A stretch of DNA of 64,000 bases, from NCBI GenBank assembly GCA_963921195.1, contig OY992538.1, positions 82,211,904-82,275,903 on the forward strand. The letters run 5' to 3'. Under the pieces are notes generated by a model that was not told where the DNA came from, did no database searches, and saw only the letters and a program-made list of their open reading frames with translations. Position numbers and translations under genes: made by a program. Positions 23,034-34,608 of the stretch are shown here, piece by piece. The number at the start of each line of letters is the position of its first letter. The first letter of the stretch is position 1. This stretch comes from Pegoplata infirma (taxonomy: Eukaryota > Arthropoda > Insecta > Diptera > Anthomyiidae).

Positions 23034-23844
23034 CACTCAAAATATTTTATAGGCAAAAACAAAAGAAAAACACACTTAAAACAAGTGAATAAACAATTGA
23101 AAACCATCCCAGTAATTATTCATTTATTTTAACAAACAGCAACATTTATTTTTTACTGTTGACAAAATTTTCTAAAATAAATAACATTAAACATTAAAAA
23201 AATACGGTTTTTTCACTCTTTTTTACTAACATATTCGAAAAAAATAACCTACGAAAACATTAAAAATTAATGATAGTTCTGTTATTTTTACCAACAAATT
23301 CCAAAAAAATATCCTACGAAAACATTAAAAATTAATGATTTCGTAGGTTATTTTATACAATTTTCTATTGAAATATTTTTTTAAAAATTTTTAATAAAAT
23401 TTTGGGGAATCGATCCCGCAACCAACTACATTCTGGCCAGACACTCTACCTATCGTGCCAAAGTCACTTGATACAAACATGTTTTTATATTTCTATAAAT
23501 AATTTTTTGATTTTTTTTTCTACAAAAAATTTATTGACTTGTGTAGGTAGAAACTAATGATATTTCATTAAAAAATACCAACAATTAAAAAAAATGACTT
23601 ACACAAATCATTAAAAATTTAAAGAATAATCAGTAGTTTTTACTTACAGAACAAAAATAAATGACTTTAAAGATTAAATGTTAATGAAAGTCTTTATTTT
23701 TTAGTGTGTTATTTTTGAAACAAAGGACAGAAGAAGTCATTAATAAAAACTGAACATCAAACAAATGTTTTTGCTTTTAAAAACGACTAAACGGAAAACT
23801 TTTTAAATAAACTACAAACAGTTAATGACATAATTTTTTGAGTG
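23034..23844. mobile_element. CACTCAAAA element, TA duplication, 811 bp, nested
   Basis: Starts CACTCAAAATATTTTATAGG and ends CATAATTTTTTGAGTG with TA on both sides. The unoccupied site is preserved in the other arm of the host foldback (TTATTTCTAGGTTTTTGAGG, TA at 22233-22234), so the insertion is exact. Inside are repeated CTACGAAAACATTAAAAATTAATGA blocks and a tRNA-like segment at 23402-23470. Confidence 0.85.
23402..23470 (-). ncRNA. tRNA-like segment inside a transposable element
   Basis: On the minus strand the order is TTTGGCACGATAGGTAGAGTG (acceptor 5' side and A-box-like), then GGTTGCGGGATCGATTCCCC (T-arm and B-box-like), then CAAAATTTT. TTTGG can pair with CCAAA as an acceptor-like stem and GGG with CCC around ATCGATT. 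The anticodon arm is unclear, so this is a tRNA-derived or SINE-head sequence rather than a functional tRNA. Confidence 0.45.
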
Positions 23845-24654
23845 TAGAAATAACTGGGTCTACCCTCTGGGTCTGGACACTTTTTTATTTTTGTGTGCCT
23901 GTGTAATTTAAAGAAGTATTTACTTGTCAATATAAATAATTTTTTTTTTGTAAGTTTTACTAAAGTATGTAAACATTTTTTTTTTTAATCTGTAAGACTG
24001 AATTTTGCTGTTATGTTTTTATTTAAATAAAATTAAAAAAAAATTTAAATGCATATTTTCTAAATTTTTGTTGCATATTTTACGATTTTTTATGCATATT
24101 TTAAGCGCTTAAAACGACGTTTTTAGATGCATGAAGTTCCAGTCTCTGGTGATAAGTAAAAATTTAAGGATGCCTTAAAAATGTCGGTACATTCAATAAT
24201 TTAAAAAAATACAAAATACCATAACTCCCCTCCTGCTTAACACATGCTAACGAAATTTGATGAAAAAAAATATTTTGCTTCCTATAAAATATGGTCAGAA
24301 CATTGCAAAGGGGCGTGACACTTCCCTTACAACCCAAAACTACAAAGTGATTTATCATGTATCCTGCTAAATTTGACATAGGTTGTAATATCCCAGCAAA
24401 AAATAATTGAGATTTTGGAAGGAGTGCTTACAAAAATGCACTTGTGTGAGCGAAAGAATTTTGATGTTGTTTTTTTATGACATACGCCTACACAGCTGCA
24501 TACTGTATGCAGTAGTGTAGAGGAAAAATTCCTCTAATTAATAATTAAGAAGAAAAAATCTGAAATTTTTAAAGGAAAAATCTGAAAATTTTTATAGGGA
24601 AAATCTGAAAATTGTTAAGGAAAAAACGTGACTATTTCTGATTGTTTTTTTTTT

Positions 24655-25530
24655 TTGTGTAAAAATATTTCTCGTTCCAAAAGTTCTCATTATAAAGAGA
24701 CATTTTCTTTCAGAATCTGAGACTTTTATCTGCAGGAAAAATGTAGCAGAATCTGAGAATTTTTCTATCGCAAAAATGTCTCAGAATCTTAGACGTTTTC
24801 TATAGAAAAAATATCTGAGAATGAAAAAATAGAAAAAAAAAATATCTTAAAAACTAAGCTTTTTTCTATAAAAAAATGTTTCAGACTTTTTCTATAGAAA
24901 ACATTTCTTAGAATCTGGGACTATACTCTATAGGAAAAATGTCTTAGTATCTATATATATCTTAAAAACTAAGCCTTTTTCTATAAAAAAAAAATGTCTC
25001 AGAGTCGAGACTTTCTATACGAAAAATGGCTCAAAATGTGAGACTTTTTCGATACAAAAAATGTCTCAGAATCTGGGACTTTTTCTATACAAAAAATTTG
25101 TCAGAATTTGAGACTTTTTTATAACAAAAATGTCTCAGATTCTGGGACTTTTTTATAAGAAAAATATCTTAGAATCTGGGACTTTTTCTATACAAAAAAT
25201 GTGTCAGAATCTGAGACTTTTTCTATACGAAAAATGTTTTAGAATCTGAATCAATACGAAAAATGTCTCAGAATCGGACCCCCCAGTTTCAGCAACACGA
25301 ACGTCATTCGTCTGCTATAAATTCCTATGTATTTTGTTATTGTAACAAAAACAAAATACATGCGAATTCGTCGCAGACGAACGACATTCGTGTTACAGAA
25401 ACTGGGGTTGGGACTTTTCCTATAAGTAAAATATCTCAGAATCTGGACTTTTTCTAATCTCTGAATCTTAGATTTTTTTTATACGAAAAATGTCTCAGAA
25501 TTTAAGACTTTTTTTACGAAAAATATCTAA
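24655..25530. repeat. minisatellite, about 33-bp unit
   Basis: Tandem units of the form TCTCAGAATCTGAGACTTTT followed by TCTATACGAAAAATG, in 20 or more diverged copies; GAATCTGAGAC-like cores are themselves partly palindromic. Interrupted by a hairpin MITE at 25281-25407. Not coding. Confidence 0.8.
25281..25407. mobile_element. 127-bp hairpin MITE inside the minisatellite
   Basis: Left CCCCAGTTTCAGCAACACGA and right TCGTGTTACAGAAACTGGGG are near-perfect inverted repeats. They continue through ACGTCATTCGTCTGC / GCAGACGAACGACAT and ATGTATTTTGTT / AACAAAATACAT to a short central loop near 25340. Flanks are the surrounding minisatellite; the exact target duplication is unclear. Confidence 0.8.
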
Positions 25531-25603
25531 ATTAAAATAAAGCGGATTTTTCGTGTAAGCGAATTTATTGGCATTTTGGGCCTCCGTGAGGTCGAGGGTC
25601 CTG

Positions 25604-25676
25604 GGCACGGAATCACAGATCTAGTGGCGTTTAAGTCAAATTAAAATCGATAAATGTTTTGCACTGAATCGATTAA
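25604..25676. mobile_element. Transib-like terminus remnant
   Basis: CACGGAATCACAGATCTAGTGG then CGTTTAAGTCAAATTAAAAT and ATAAATGTTTTGCACTG match, in order, the reverse complement of the right end of 12579-13569. The start CACGGAAT is decayed from CAC(A/G)GTGG. Only this end is present. Confidence 0.6.
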
Positions 25677-25734
25677 AAAAATATTTGCAATTTTTTTCTT
25701 TTTTTTTTAAATATGTTTGTACTTGTTTTAATAC

Positions 25735-26127
25735 CTATCGGCATCCAATTCTGTTCAAATATGGCAACCAGCAGCCGAATCAAAGCATTTGGTATTTGTA
25801 GGTTATGTTGAATGTACCAAAATTTTTGAGGTGTTCTTACATTTTCGTTCATAACTTTTGAACCGCTGAACCGATTTTGAATAAATGCAATACCAAACTT
25901 CTCGGGGCCACAACAAGCAAATATGTTAAGTTTCAGTCATCTTAGTGAAATGTTTTGGCCGTGGTCGCCATTTCCGCAGACAGACGGACAGACAGACAGA
26001 TGGACAGACGGACATTAATAGAATGTCTTAAAATCGATCACTGATCAATAATATATACTGTTTGATCTCCCAGACCAATATCTCGATGAGTTACAAACGA
26101 AATGACAAACTTATATATACCCTCTAC
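25735..26127 (+). mobile_element. AACAAGTAA-family copy, partial
   Basis: Contains CGTTCATAACTTTTGAACCG, CAATACCAAACTTCTCGGGG, a GACGGACAGACAGACAGATGG microsatellite, AATCGATCACTGATCAATAA and TATATACCCTCTA in the orientation opposite to 7846-8449. The AACAAGTAA/hairpin end is missing. Confidence 0.7.
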
Positions 26128-26205
26128 AGAAAAAGATTCCGAAACGTTCTTCCTACAAACAAACACTTTTCTTAACAGATCTATATTTTCTGAAACACTT
26201 TGTTA

Positions 26206-26418
26206 CACAGAAAGAACTTAAAACGAATTTCAATCAACATAAACGCGGATTCAAATAATTTTTTGATTGAAATTCCTCCAATTGATCTTTTACGAATTAC
26301 AATTGATCTTTTACGAAATACAATTGATCTTTTTCGAATTACAATTGATCTTTTTTGAATTACAAGTAAAATCTTCGAATTACAATTGATCTTTTACGAA
26401 TTACATCTGGAAATGGTG
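26206..26418. mobile_element. chimeric remnant: CACAGAAA end joined to a 21-bp-repeat element end
   Basis: 26206-26275 matches the left end of 41565-42005 (CACAGAAAG... AATTTCAATCAAC, CGCGGATTCA). From about 26280 there are six units of a 21-bp repeat (AATTGATCTTTTACGAATTAC) ending TCTGGAAATGGTG, then TA. The terminus matches 8972-10184, but the repeat unit sequence is different while its length is the same. The left arm is absent. Confidence 0.7.
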
Positions 26419-26424
26419 TAGTAC

Positions 26425-27836
26425 TTAAAAAAGTGTTGCCACATAAAATGTTGACGTTTTCTTTAAGACATGTAAGTATGTATAAACAAATTATTTTTCT
26501 GGACTTTTTTTTGTTGGTACGTGTTTTGTTGCAAAGTTTATTTACCTTTTGGTAACAAAAACACCATTCATTGTTTCAAAATTCCCTGAAGTTGTTAAAA
26601 GAGTAGCAGTTTTTTGTTTTTATTGATGTCAGTTAAGTGTTTAACTATAGTAATTTTAAGGATACACAGAAGTTATAAACAAAACTATACATATGTACGT
26701 GACGTTAACAACAATGAAAGATGGCCGGGACACAAAAGACACTAACGAGTTAGCTACAAAACTACAATGAAAAAGGGGCAATAAACAAAAACCTTAACTA
26801 AGGGAAAGATACAAACTAAATTCTAAATAACTTATAATAAAGACAAAAATTTAATTTATAATATCAAAAAACTGTGTGTTGTGGCTACAAAGCTACAATA
26901 CAATAAGATTGTAGCTTAAACGTTTGATGTTAAGACCGCAACTAACTACAAAGATGCCCAACAAATCCATTAAAACATTTTTTCCTTGCGTTTTATTTGC
27001 TACAATAAACTACAAAAAAGACTACAACTGGACTACAAAACTACAAAAATATTCAAAGGCAATAAACATTAAAATAAAAGCTTTTAGCTTAAAGTGGAAA
27101 CAATTCTCCTAACTTAAAGGTTTGATTTACTACAACAAACTACAAAAATTAAAAATACGATTAAACTACAAAACTACAAAAAAGATTAAGACAATAAACT
27201 TTAAAATTAAAGCTTCAAGCTTTAACTGGAAACAATTCTGCTAACTTGACAAAATCCTAAAAGTAATCTTAACACATTTTTAAAACTTTTTGCACCACAA
27301 AACTACAAAAAATTTAGGCTTCAACAAAACTTCAAATGCATCTACTATTGGAAAGACAATTTTAAAAATTTTGACATACATTAAATAAAACTTAACTTTT
27401 TTGCTGAATAGCGATTACAAACAACATTTTTGTTGTTTAGCATACCTTTTTGTAAATCCTTTTGAATTTGATTTTTTTTTTTTTTTTTTCAAAAAATATC
27501 ATATTTTCTCTTTTATTTCTTTAAAGATAATCAGTATTTTAACACATGGTAAACAATACAAATTACCTGATACTAAACATGAATATAATAAAACACTCTT
27601 GTTATTTAGGTTTTTCATTTGTGTTGTATTCGGTTTTGTTTTCAGTGTGACACAAAACCTGCATAATAGTATTGATATATGATCATATCATATGAGGAGA
27701 ATAATGTAAAACATAAAAATACAACAAAAGAAGGATTTTTTCACAGCTAAATACGATTTTTTTTTAAATATTGAAGACAATACTTTGAATACAAATTGGT
27801 AATGATGGTATTGTGGTAATACATGGAGCAATACAA
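26425..27836. other. CTACAAAACTACAAA-rich background sequence
   Basis: No gene. CTACAAAACTACAA and close variants recur (about 26,750, 26,945, 27,010, 27,130, 27,165, 27,295), with AATAAACWTTAAAATWAAAGC and AACTGGAAACAATTCT repeated between 27,060 and 27,240. A 93-codon frame at 27401-27682 is low complexity and unrecognised. Confidence 0.5.
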
Positions 27837-28664
27837 AACAAGTAAGAAAATTATAGTCGGTCAAGACCGACCATATAATACCCTACACCAGAGTTTCCCG
27901 GAAAATGGATCCCAAGTTCAAACATGGACTGATTAGATCTATATTTTGTCAAATCTTTAATAAGTGTAAAAAGCACTCACTAATAAAATTTGAGTGGAAT
28001 AGGCTTCTTTTTGTTGACAATAAATCGCTTCAACTGAATATCGGGGGAAATTTCCACATGGGACCTAAGTCCAAAAATGGTCCGATGATAATCAGATTTG
28101 ATAAGGTTATTAAAGAACGCGTTTAACATACACAAACAGAATTTTAATTAAATATTTTCTATTTTCATGAAATTTGAGAGATTTATGTGAAAATCGGGAA
28201 GGTGGTTTGTATGGGGGCTACAAGAAGAACTAGTCCAATTTCTTTAAAATTAGGAATGTTGATTTGTGTGGATAAAACATGATTACCTGGCAAATTTCGA
28301 AAAGATACCTATTAAAATGCGGCTATTAGAATCATTTGAGCCAAAACTAAAGAGGACCTTTGTATGGGGGCTAGGTCTAAATATGGACCGATTTCCAATT
28401 TCAATAGGCTTCGTCCTTGGGCCAAAAGAGGCTTAAGTTTCAAATTTCAAGTCAATTGATTAAGAATTGCGACCTGTATCGTGTTTACACCGTTTACATG
28501 GACAGACAGACGGACGGACGGACGGACATCGCTAAATCGACTCAAAAAGTGATTCTAAGTCGATCGGTATACTTAAAAGTGGGTCTAGGACCAATATTTC
28601 GGGTAGTTACAAACATCAGCACAAACTCATTATACCCTGTACCACAGTGTGGTGTAGGGTATAA
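27837..28664 (+). mobile_element. AACAAGTAAGAAA-family element, complete-looking
   Basis: Starts AACAAGTAAGAAAATTATAG, then the hairpin GTCGGTCAAGACCGAC (27856-27871) and ATAATACCCTACACC. It ends with a GACGGACGGACGGACGG microsatellite, ATCGCTAAATCGACTC, TACCCTGTACCACAGTGTGG and TGTAGGGTATAA. The terminal TACCCTACACC / GGTGTAGGGTAT are inverted. Open frames of 73 and 90 codons inside are not recognisable proteins. Confidence 0.75.
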
Positions 28665-30396
28665 ACAGTGGATTGATTTAGGCGGATAAAATATATTCGA
28701 CTGTTACTGATTGTGAGAGTATAATCTATATATATAAAAATGGATGTGTGTATGTATGTGGGTATGTATGTATGTTCCGTATGGACTCGAAAGCGGCTGG
28801 ACCGATCTTGATGAAATTTTCAGGGAATATTCAGAATAGCCACGGGAGTAACACTGTGCAGTCAGATTTTTAATTTTCTTCCTGTGGGCGGAGGGGCGTG
28901 GCAAAATCGAATTTTCACATTGCACCGCTAATGAAATCTATATACAAAAAACGGATGGACCGATTTTGATGAAATTTAAACCAACGATAGTACTAACCAA
29001 GTACTAACTATGTGCCAAATTAGAGCCCCTTTGTATTGAATTGAATGTTATTTCTGCATGATCCGCAATAACGCAAAAACTGTTGATTTGGTTTTTATTA
29101 AATTTTCAGCACTGATAGTTTTAACCGAGTGCGGAACTATAGGCCATGTTAAACTACGATTGGCAAAAGGGGCGTAAAATGCCACACCCTTTGTACTATA
29201 CTGGACGTTGTCTGCCTGTTACGCAATCACGCAAAAACAGCTGAACCGATTCTCTTGACATTTTCACTACATACAGTGCTAACCAAGTGCATATCGTCAC
29301 CTAAAATGCAAAACGCCCTATCTAACATTTTATAAATTTTACAGGAGAAGCAAAAAACGTGTTTATATAAAAACTATAAAAGTTTTCATTACAATTTCTT
29401 TAAATATTAGTAAAAACACACAAACAAATTCATTTCTGTTAAAAAAAATTATAAATTTTTTATATTTGAAAAGTTATGTTAGTAACGCCCTTTTGTCTTG
29501 TAATTTTCAGAAACACAAAAAGCCCTATCTGCACTGAATATGTTTAAAAACACCAAGCAGATGTGTTATAAAATGTAACAACATGCTAACAAAATTTTAC
29601 ACTGAATGTTGTTTATCATATAGAACTCTAACAAAATGTGGGCGTTATTGGAAAAAGGGGCGTGGCACCTGCTATATAACCTAACACTGCAAAATGTCTC
29701 ATTTCGGATTCTGTTAATCACTGTTAATTCGATACAGAATGTCAATTTTCCATTTTAAAGCTCCATGTCAAATGAGGGTGGAACAGGACAAGGGTATGGC
29801 CCGAAATAAACTAATGCTTCAAAATGCTTTAACCTTTTAACGACCACAGGCAACTATACTTCCCAGATCAGTTCTTGCTATTTTTTTTGTTCAAGTAAAA
29901 GATAGGATAAATGTTCTAAAAGATGAATTATAGAAGAGTTTTAGAGAAACAAAAGTTTTGTTTTCATTAAGTCTCTAACTGGGTCCACTTACTCACTATT
30001 AGTTCTAAAAGTTTGCGAAGTAATAAATATATTAGGGACAAAATTATATTTACTTGACAGGCGAAATAAGGGTCAAGAAGGGGGTTCAGAATCCAAATTC
30101 TTGTAGAATAGCTATTATTAAATTGGTTTTCTTAAAAATCACAGCGAGTACCAAAATAGCCTTGGCCAGAACAGCCTAATAAGGGGGAAGAGGGGCCCAA
30201 TTTTTTTATGCGTAACTATTATTAGGTCAGAAATTACAAAAATGGAAAGAAAATCAAAAACACTTCGGCCAAAAATATATGGTCGTCAAAGCGTTTACTC
30301 GGCTTCTGGAAAATTTCTTAAGATCTACAGTAAATATTGGGCATTTGATAGATATCTCACTCGCATCCCACAAAGCTCTTAAAGGAAAATTCCTTA

Positions 30397-30596
30397 AGGG
30401 TACTTTCCACTATCACACTTCCATTATACACATCAAAATTTACCAACTTCCTAAAGATTTTTGGATTCTTTTTTGATTGAAACCTAGTCGTATCTAATAA
30501 GTGAACAATTTCTTGTCAAATTTTTTAAAAAATATTTCGCTAACATGGTGAAATTACGCTTGTATAATGGAAATGTGTGATAGTGAAAAGTACCCT
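30397..30596. mobile_element. 200-bp MITE with TTA duplication
   Basis: Starts AGGGTACTTTCCACTATCAC (then ACTTCCATTATACA) and ends with the near-perfect complement (TGTATAATGG ... GTGAAAAGTACCCT). TTA flanks both ends (30394-30396, 30597-30599). A 3-bp TTA duplication suggests a PIF/Harbinger-type source. Confidence 0.75.
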
Positions 30597-31458
30597 TTAG
30601 CTTTATTTTGAGTTAAAAAAAGGGCCGGCTTTAAAAAAATGCCAAACAAGTTTTTGATTTTCCAAAATAAAAAAAAATAATTTTTAATTTTTTTTTGAAA
30701 GATTAAAGAAATAGCTATCTTACACACTCGGGACACATTTTGCTAGGAACATTAGGTAATCAGTTACATGGATGCAAAAACAAATCCTGTTTGAATAAAA
30801 TGTAAAATTACGGTCCCCTCTAACTCAGAAAGTTCTTGACCGATCTCGTTGAAAAATTGTGACTAAACTATCGGTTTTAAAAGTTGTGTCACTTGAGATA
30901 AAAACCCCCATATGTAAATGATGGAATTTGACACAGGTTGTTATTTTATCTTTCCTAAGCCCTGTATTTAATGTTATCGGTATTAGACATCAACTTGTTT
31001 TTTTATTTCTGTCCCTTTTTATGAAGAAATTATAAGCTTTCCAATGAATGCTTATAACAATAATCGTATCGTGTCTATCGTTATTCCATTACCATATAGT
31101 GTCATTTTATGGTAATAGAACAATGAGCTAAAGATGAGGATATCAAGTTACATACATAATTAGCCCCCTGTATTTTTTGTAATAATAGCAAAAATTTATA
31201 ATTAAAAACATTTTTTTTTTTACTTATTTAACGAAAAATTTACTTTGAATTTTATTCAATCGGAATGAAGAACTTCCAATCATGTTTTTTATCGCCATTA
31301 ATTATATTGTTATTAAATTTTATGTAAAATTTATATCTTACTTAAGACTAATTTTACTGCATAAATTGCGAATTCTATAACTGAAAAAGAACGATTCTCG
31401 TGAGAGTACGGTCCTGAAGGGGTTAACTGGTAAATTTCTAAACTTTATTTTTTGTGTA

Positions 31459-33557
31459 CATTAGAGTGGCCATAGTAGAAATTTTTTTGAAAAGTTAAAT
31501 TTTTCGCACTGAAAAATGTGAGGTTGGGGATAAAAATAATTATGTATATTTAAAAAAATTTTTTTTTTTGTTCCGATTACCTCCGGGTTGAGCCTAAAGT
31601 TTGAAAAACGGATTACAAGGGAAAAATATGACTTTTTTTTCATTTTCTCAATTTTTTTGATATTTTAAGTACAGTTTGAATTCAAATGGTCACTGAATTT
31701 TGATTAAGAGTTAATTGTCTATCAAATAAGGTGTTAAAAATTAAAATCGGTTGAAAATTAGCCGAGTTATGACAACTTCCCCCGGCAACTAACGTGTGGC
31801 AGACCACCTGATCAAGGAATTCGAGCCCCATTTTTGAAATTTATTGAAATTATCTACTGTAATTAATTTTTTTTATTCCTCAAGTTCCAATGTACTAAGA
31901 AGATACATATTTTTCATATTGCGTTTTGCTAACTTGTTTTAAATAAATGCTAAAGTGGTCTGAATTTTTCAACACTATTTTCAAATCTCCAATTTTACAT
32001 TTTTATTTTTTTTGTTAAAGAAATTTTAAAAAATCGGCTATTGGAGTTAAGGGATTTGTTAAGCACATATAAAGGAATAAAAACCCCAAAAATTGTAGGG
32101 TTTGCTGTTTTCATTTGGCTATTACAGTGATGTAATTTCGGCGGATTTCGGGAAAGTAGTGATTTTTGGCCCTTTTTTAGCTTTTATTTATTTTTTTTTG
32201 GTTTTTTTTACAAACTTGATATGTTTTGGACCGAATTATATCAACACGAGATAGAATACTTCAATTTGCAAAATTAGGGCGAAATTGACATATAAAAAAT
32301 TGCCCCTGTTAAGGGTCAAAGGTCAAATTTTAGAAAATTTTTAATTTTTAAACATTAACAGATTTGCTGGGCGGATTTTGCTGAATCTACTCGATGTTAT
32401 CTTAATTGGTCCAAACTATATGGCAAATAATTAAAATTTAAAAATTTAACCCTTAAGTGCTGTTGGGGCCTATAATTTTTTTAATTTAATGGAGATAATG
32501 TAAGTGTATTTTGTTCAAATGGTCGAATAGGCCCCACCATCACTAAAGGGTTAATATTCTGAATTTAAATAAAAAGACATATGTTAAGACCTTTTAAAAT
32601 GACATCAAGTAGTTTCATATATTTCCACTCAGAAAATCTGTTAATGTTTAAAAATTCAAAATCTTCTAAAATTTGACCTTTGCCCTTTAGTTGGGGCAAT
32701 TTTTAATTTCCCATTTTTGCCCTTAATTTGCGAATTGAATTATTCTATCTCTTGTTGATATAATTCGGTCCAAAACATATGAAGTTTGTAAAAAAAACCA
32801 AAAAAAAAAATAAATAAAAGCTAAAAAAGTGCCAAAAATCACTACTTTCCCGAAATCCGCCGAAATTACATCACTGTAATAGCCAAATGAAAACAGCAAA
32901 CCCTACAATTTTTGGGGTTTTTATTCCTTTATATGTGCTTAACAAATCCCTAAACTCCAATAGCCGATTTTTTTAAATTTCTTTAACAAAAAAAATAAAA
33001 ATTTAAAATTTGAGATTTGAAAATAGTGTTGAAAAATTCAGACCACTTTAGCATTTATTTAAAACAAGTTAGCAAAACGCAATATGAAAAATATGTATCT
33101 TCTTAGTACATTGGAACTTGAGGAATAAAAAAAATTAATTATAGTAGATAATTTCAATAAATTTCAAAAATGGGGCTCGAATTCCTTGATCAGGTGGTTT
33201 GCCACACGTTAGTTGCCGGGGGAAGTTGTCATAACTCGGCTAATTTTCAACCGATTTTAATTTTTAACACCTTATTTGATAGACAATTAACTCTTAATCA
33301 AAATTCAGTGACCATTTGAATTCAATCTGTACTTAAAATATCAAAAAAATTGAGAAAATGAAAAAAAAAACGTCATATTTTCCCTTGTAATCCGTTTTTC
33401 AAACTTTAGGCTCAACCCGGAGGTACTCGGAACAAAAAAAATTTTTTTTTTAAATATGCATAATTATTTTTATCCCCAACCTCACATTTTTCAGTGCGAA
33501 CACTTATGGATTTAACATTTTTTAATTTTTCTATATAACGCTATGGCCAGTCTAGTG
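31459..33557. mobile_element. 2.1-kb foldback element, TA-flanked
   Basis: Starts CATTAGAGTGGCCATAG and ends CTATGGCCAGTCTAGTG, with TA on both sides (31457-31458, 33558-33559). Roughly 1-kb arms are almost fully complementary, e.g. ACCTCCGGGTTGAGCC / GGCTCAACCCGGAGGT and CCCCCGGCAACTAACGTG / CACGTTAGTTGCCGGGGG, meeting near 32,490 where TTGGGGCCTATA opposes TAGGCCCCACCA. Low divergence between arms implies youth or gene conversion. No coding frame. Confidence 0.9.
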
Positions 33558-34608
33558 TACATATATAGATATTTTTCCTATTAGTGGACATTGTGGAAGA
33601 AGAAGTATCAAAAAAATGTTTAATCTTAAAAAATAACAGTTGCGTCGGCAATATTATGTAAACAAACGTGTAGTTGGGGCTTTTTGGTTTAACAAATATC
33701 AAAGCATGTAGATAGGGCTTTTTGAATTTTGTTAATAAAATCTCCATTTTTGATCAAAGGAGTCTACATTTTTTTGTAGACATGTATTTTGATCCAATAC
33801 ATAAGAATCAATTAAAAACGCACTTTTGAATTTTTTGTTAGTTAGGGCGTTTTGCATTTTAGGTGACGATATGTAGGCCATATAAGATCGTTATTGGAAA
33901 AAGGGATCAAAATTTCAACGCCCTTTGTACTATACTGACCACGATTGAACAAAGAGGCGTAAATTGCCACACCCCTTTTTTTTATAACTGAACGTTATGT
34001 CTGCCTGTTTTGAAATCATGCAAAAACGGATAAGCCGAATCTGTCACTACTATATGTAGAGCGCGATACGGTAAAAGGGTATAAAATGTCACTCCCATTT
34101 TTCATAAATTTCCTCTTTCCCAATAACACAAAACGGCAAAACTGATGTCAATGAAATTTGCAGCACAGATAGTACTAATCGAGAATGCAGCATAAAACTT
34201 AAGACTATCACGATTCGATAAAAATGCGTTAAATGACACGCCCCTTTGTACTATACTTAACGTTATGTCTGCCTGTTTTGAAATCACGCAAAAACCGCTA
34301 AACCGATTTTGTTGAGATTTCTCTATAGATTGTGCTCACCGAGGGTGAGCACTATCTGGACCCAGACCCGTGCTTTAATTTTGTCCGACACTATATTTAA
34401 ATTAAGACGCAATATAAAACAGTTTTTTTCTTAGGGCCAGCAACGCGGACCGGGTATAGCTAGTTTTTGAATAAAAAGCTTAATGATTTTATGACAAAAA
34501 ATCGTATGATTTGCTTTTAAAAATATATGAGACTCAGAACAGCTATTTTTGGACTGGAAAGCTATAATAATAGAAACTACTTCTTAACGCTACAAAACTA
34601 CAAATCTA

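Larger units (their letters stand above)
22177..23903. mobile_element. foldback element with TAA duplication, PIF/Harbinger-like by target
   Basis: Starts CACAGGCACAAAAAATAAAA and ends with its complement ...TTTTGTGTGCCTGTG; TAA flanks both ends (22174-22176, 23904-23906). Arms include GTGTCCAGACCCAGAGG and GGGTAGACCCAGTTATTTC, meeting near 22,640. An 18-C run (22303-22320) on the left is matched by a shorter G run on the right. The right arm is interrupted by 23034-23844. A 3-bp TWA duplication is typical of PIF/Harbinger, but the termini alone do not prove that class. Confidence 0.8.
29294..33869. mobile_element. inverted-terminus element inside the Helitron-like element
   Basis: Ends TCGTCACCTAAAATGCAAAA (then CGCCCTA) on the left and the exact complement on the right (TAGGGCG...GGTGACGA), with TA outside each. 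AAAAGCCCTATCT subterminal repeats occur near both ends (29,515 and, in reverse, 33,710 and 33,840). Helitron-type modules flank it directly on both sides. It contains a 200-bp MITE and a 2.1-kb foldback; the remaining interior has no recognisable gene. Confidence 0.6.
28725..34463 (+). mobile_element. Helitron-like non-autonomous element with nested inserts
   Basis: Begins TCTATATATATAAAAATGG after an A and ends GGACCGGGTATAGCTAG before a T, matching Helitron rules (5' TC, 3' CTAG, insertion between A and T). The beginning, with GGACTCGAAAGCGGCTGGACC, is the kind of head known from insect Helitrons. Interior modules of about 130 bp repeat: CGCAAAAAC-GCTGAACCGAT, a TTGATGAAATTTTCAG-like block, ACTAACCRAGTGC, and TTTGTACTATACTGAACG. 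No Rep/helicase frame. The middle is occupied by foldbacks 29294-33869 and 31459-33557. A 3' hairpin before CTAG is weak. Confidence 0.65.

Noticed and set aside
23402..23470. Functional tRNA gene
   Set aside because: No clear anticodon arm, and it lies inside a transposable element; kept only as tRNA-like.
28417..28689. 90-codon frame (MGQKRLKF...)
   Set aside because: Lies across the microsatellite and end of the AACAAGTAAGAAA-family element; not conserved in the related copy at 58986-59199.
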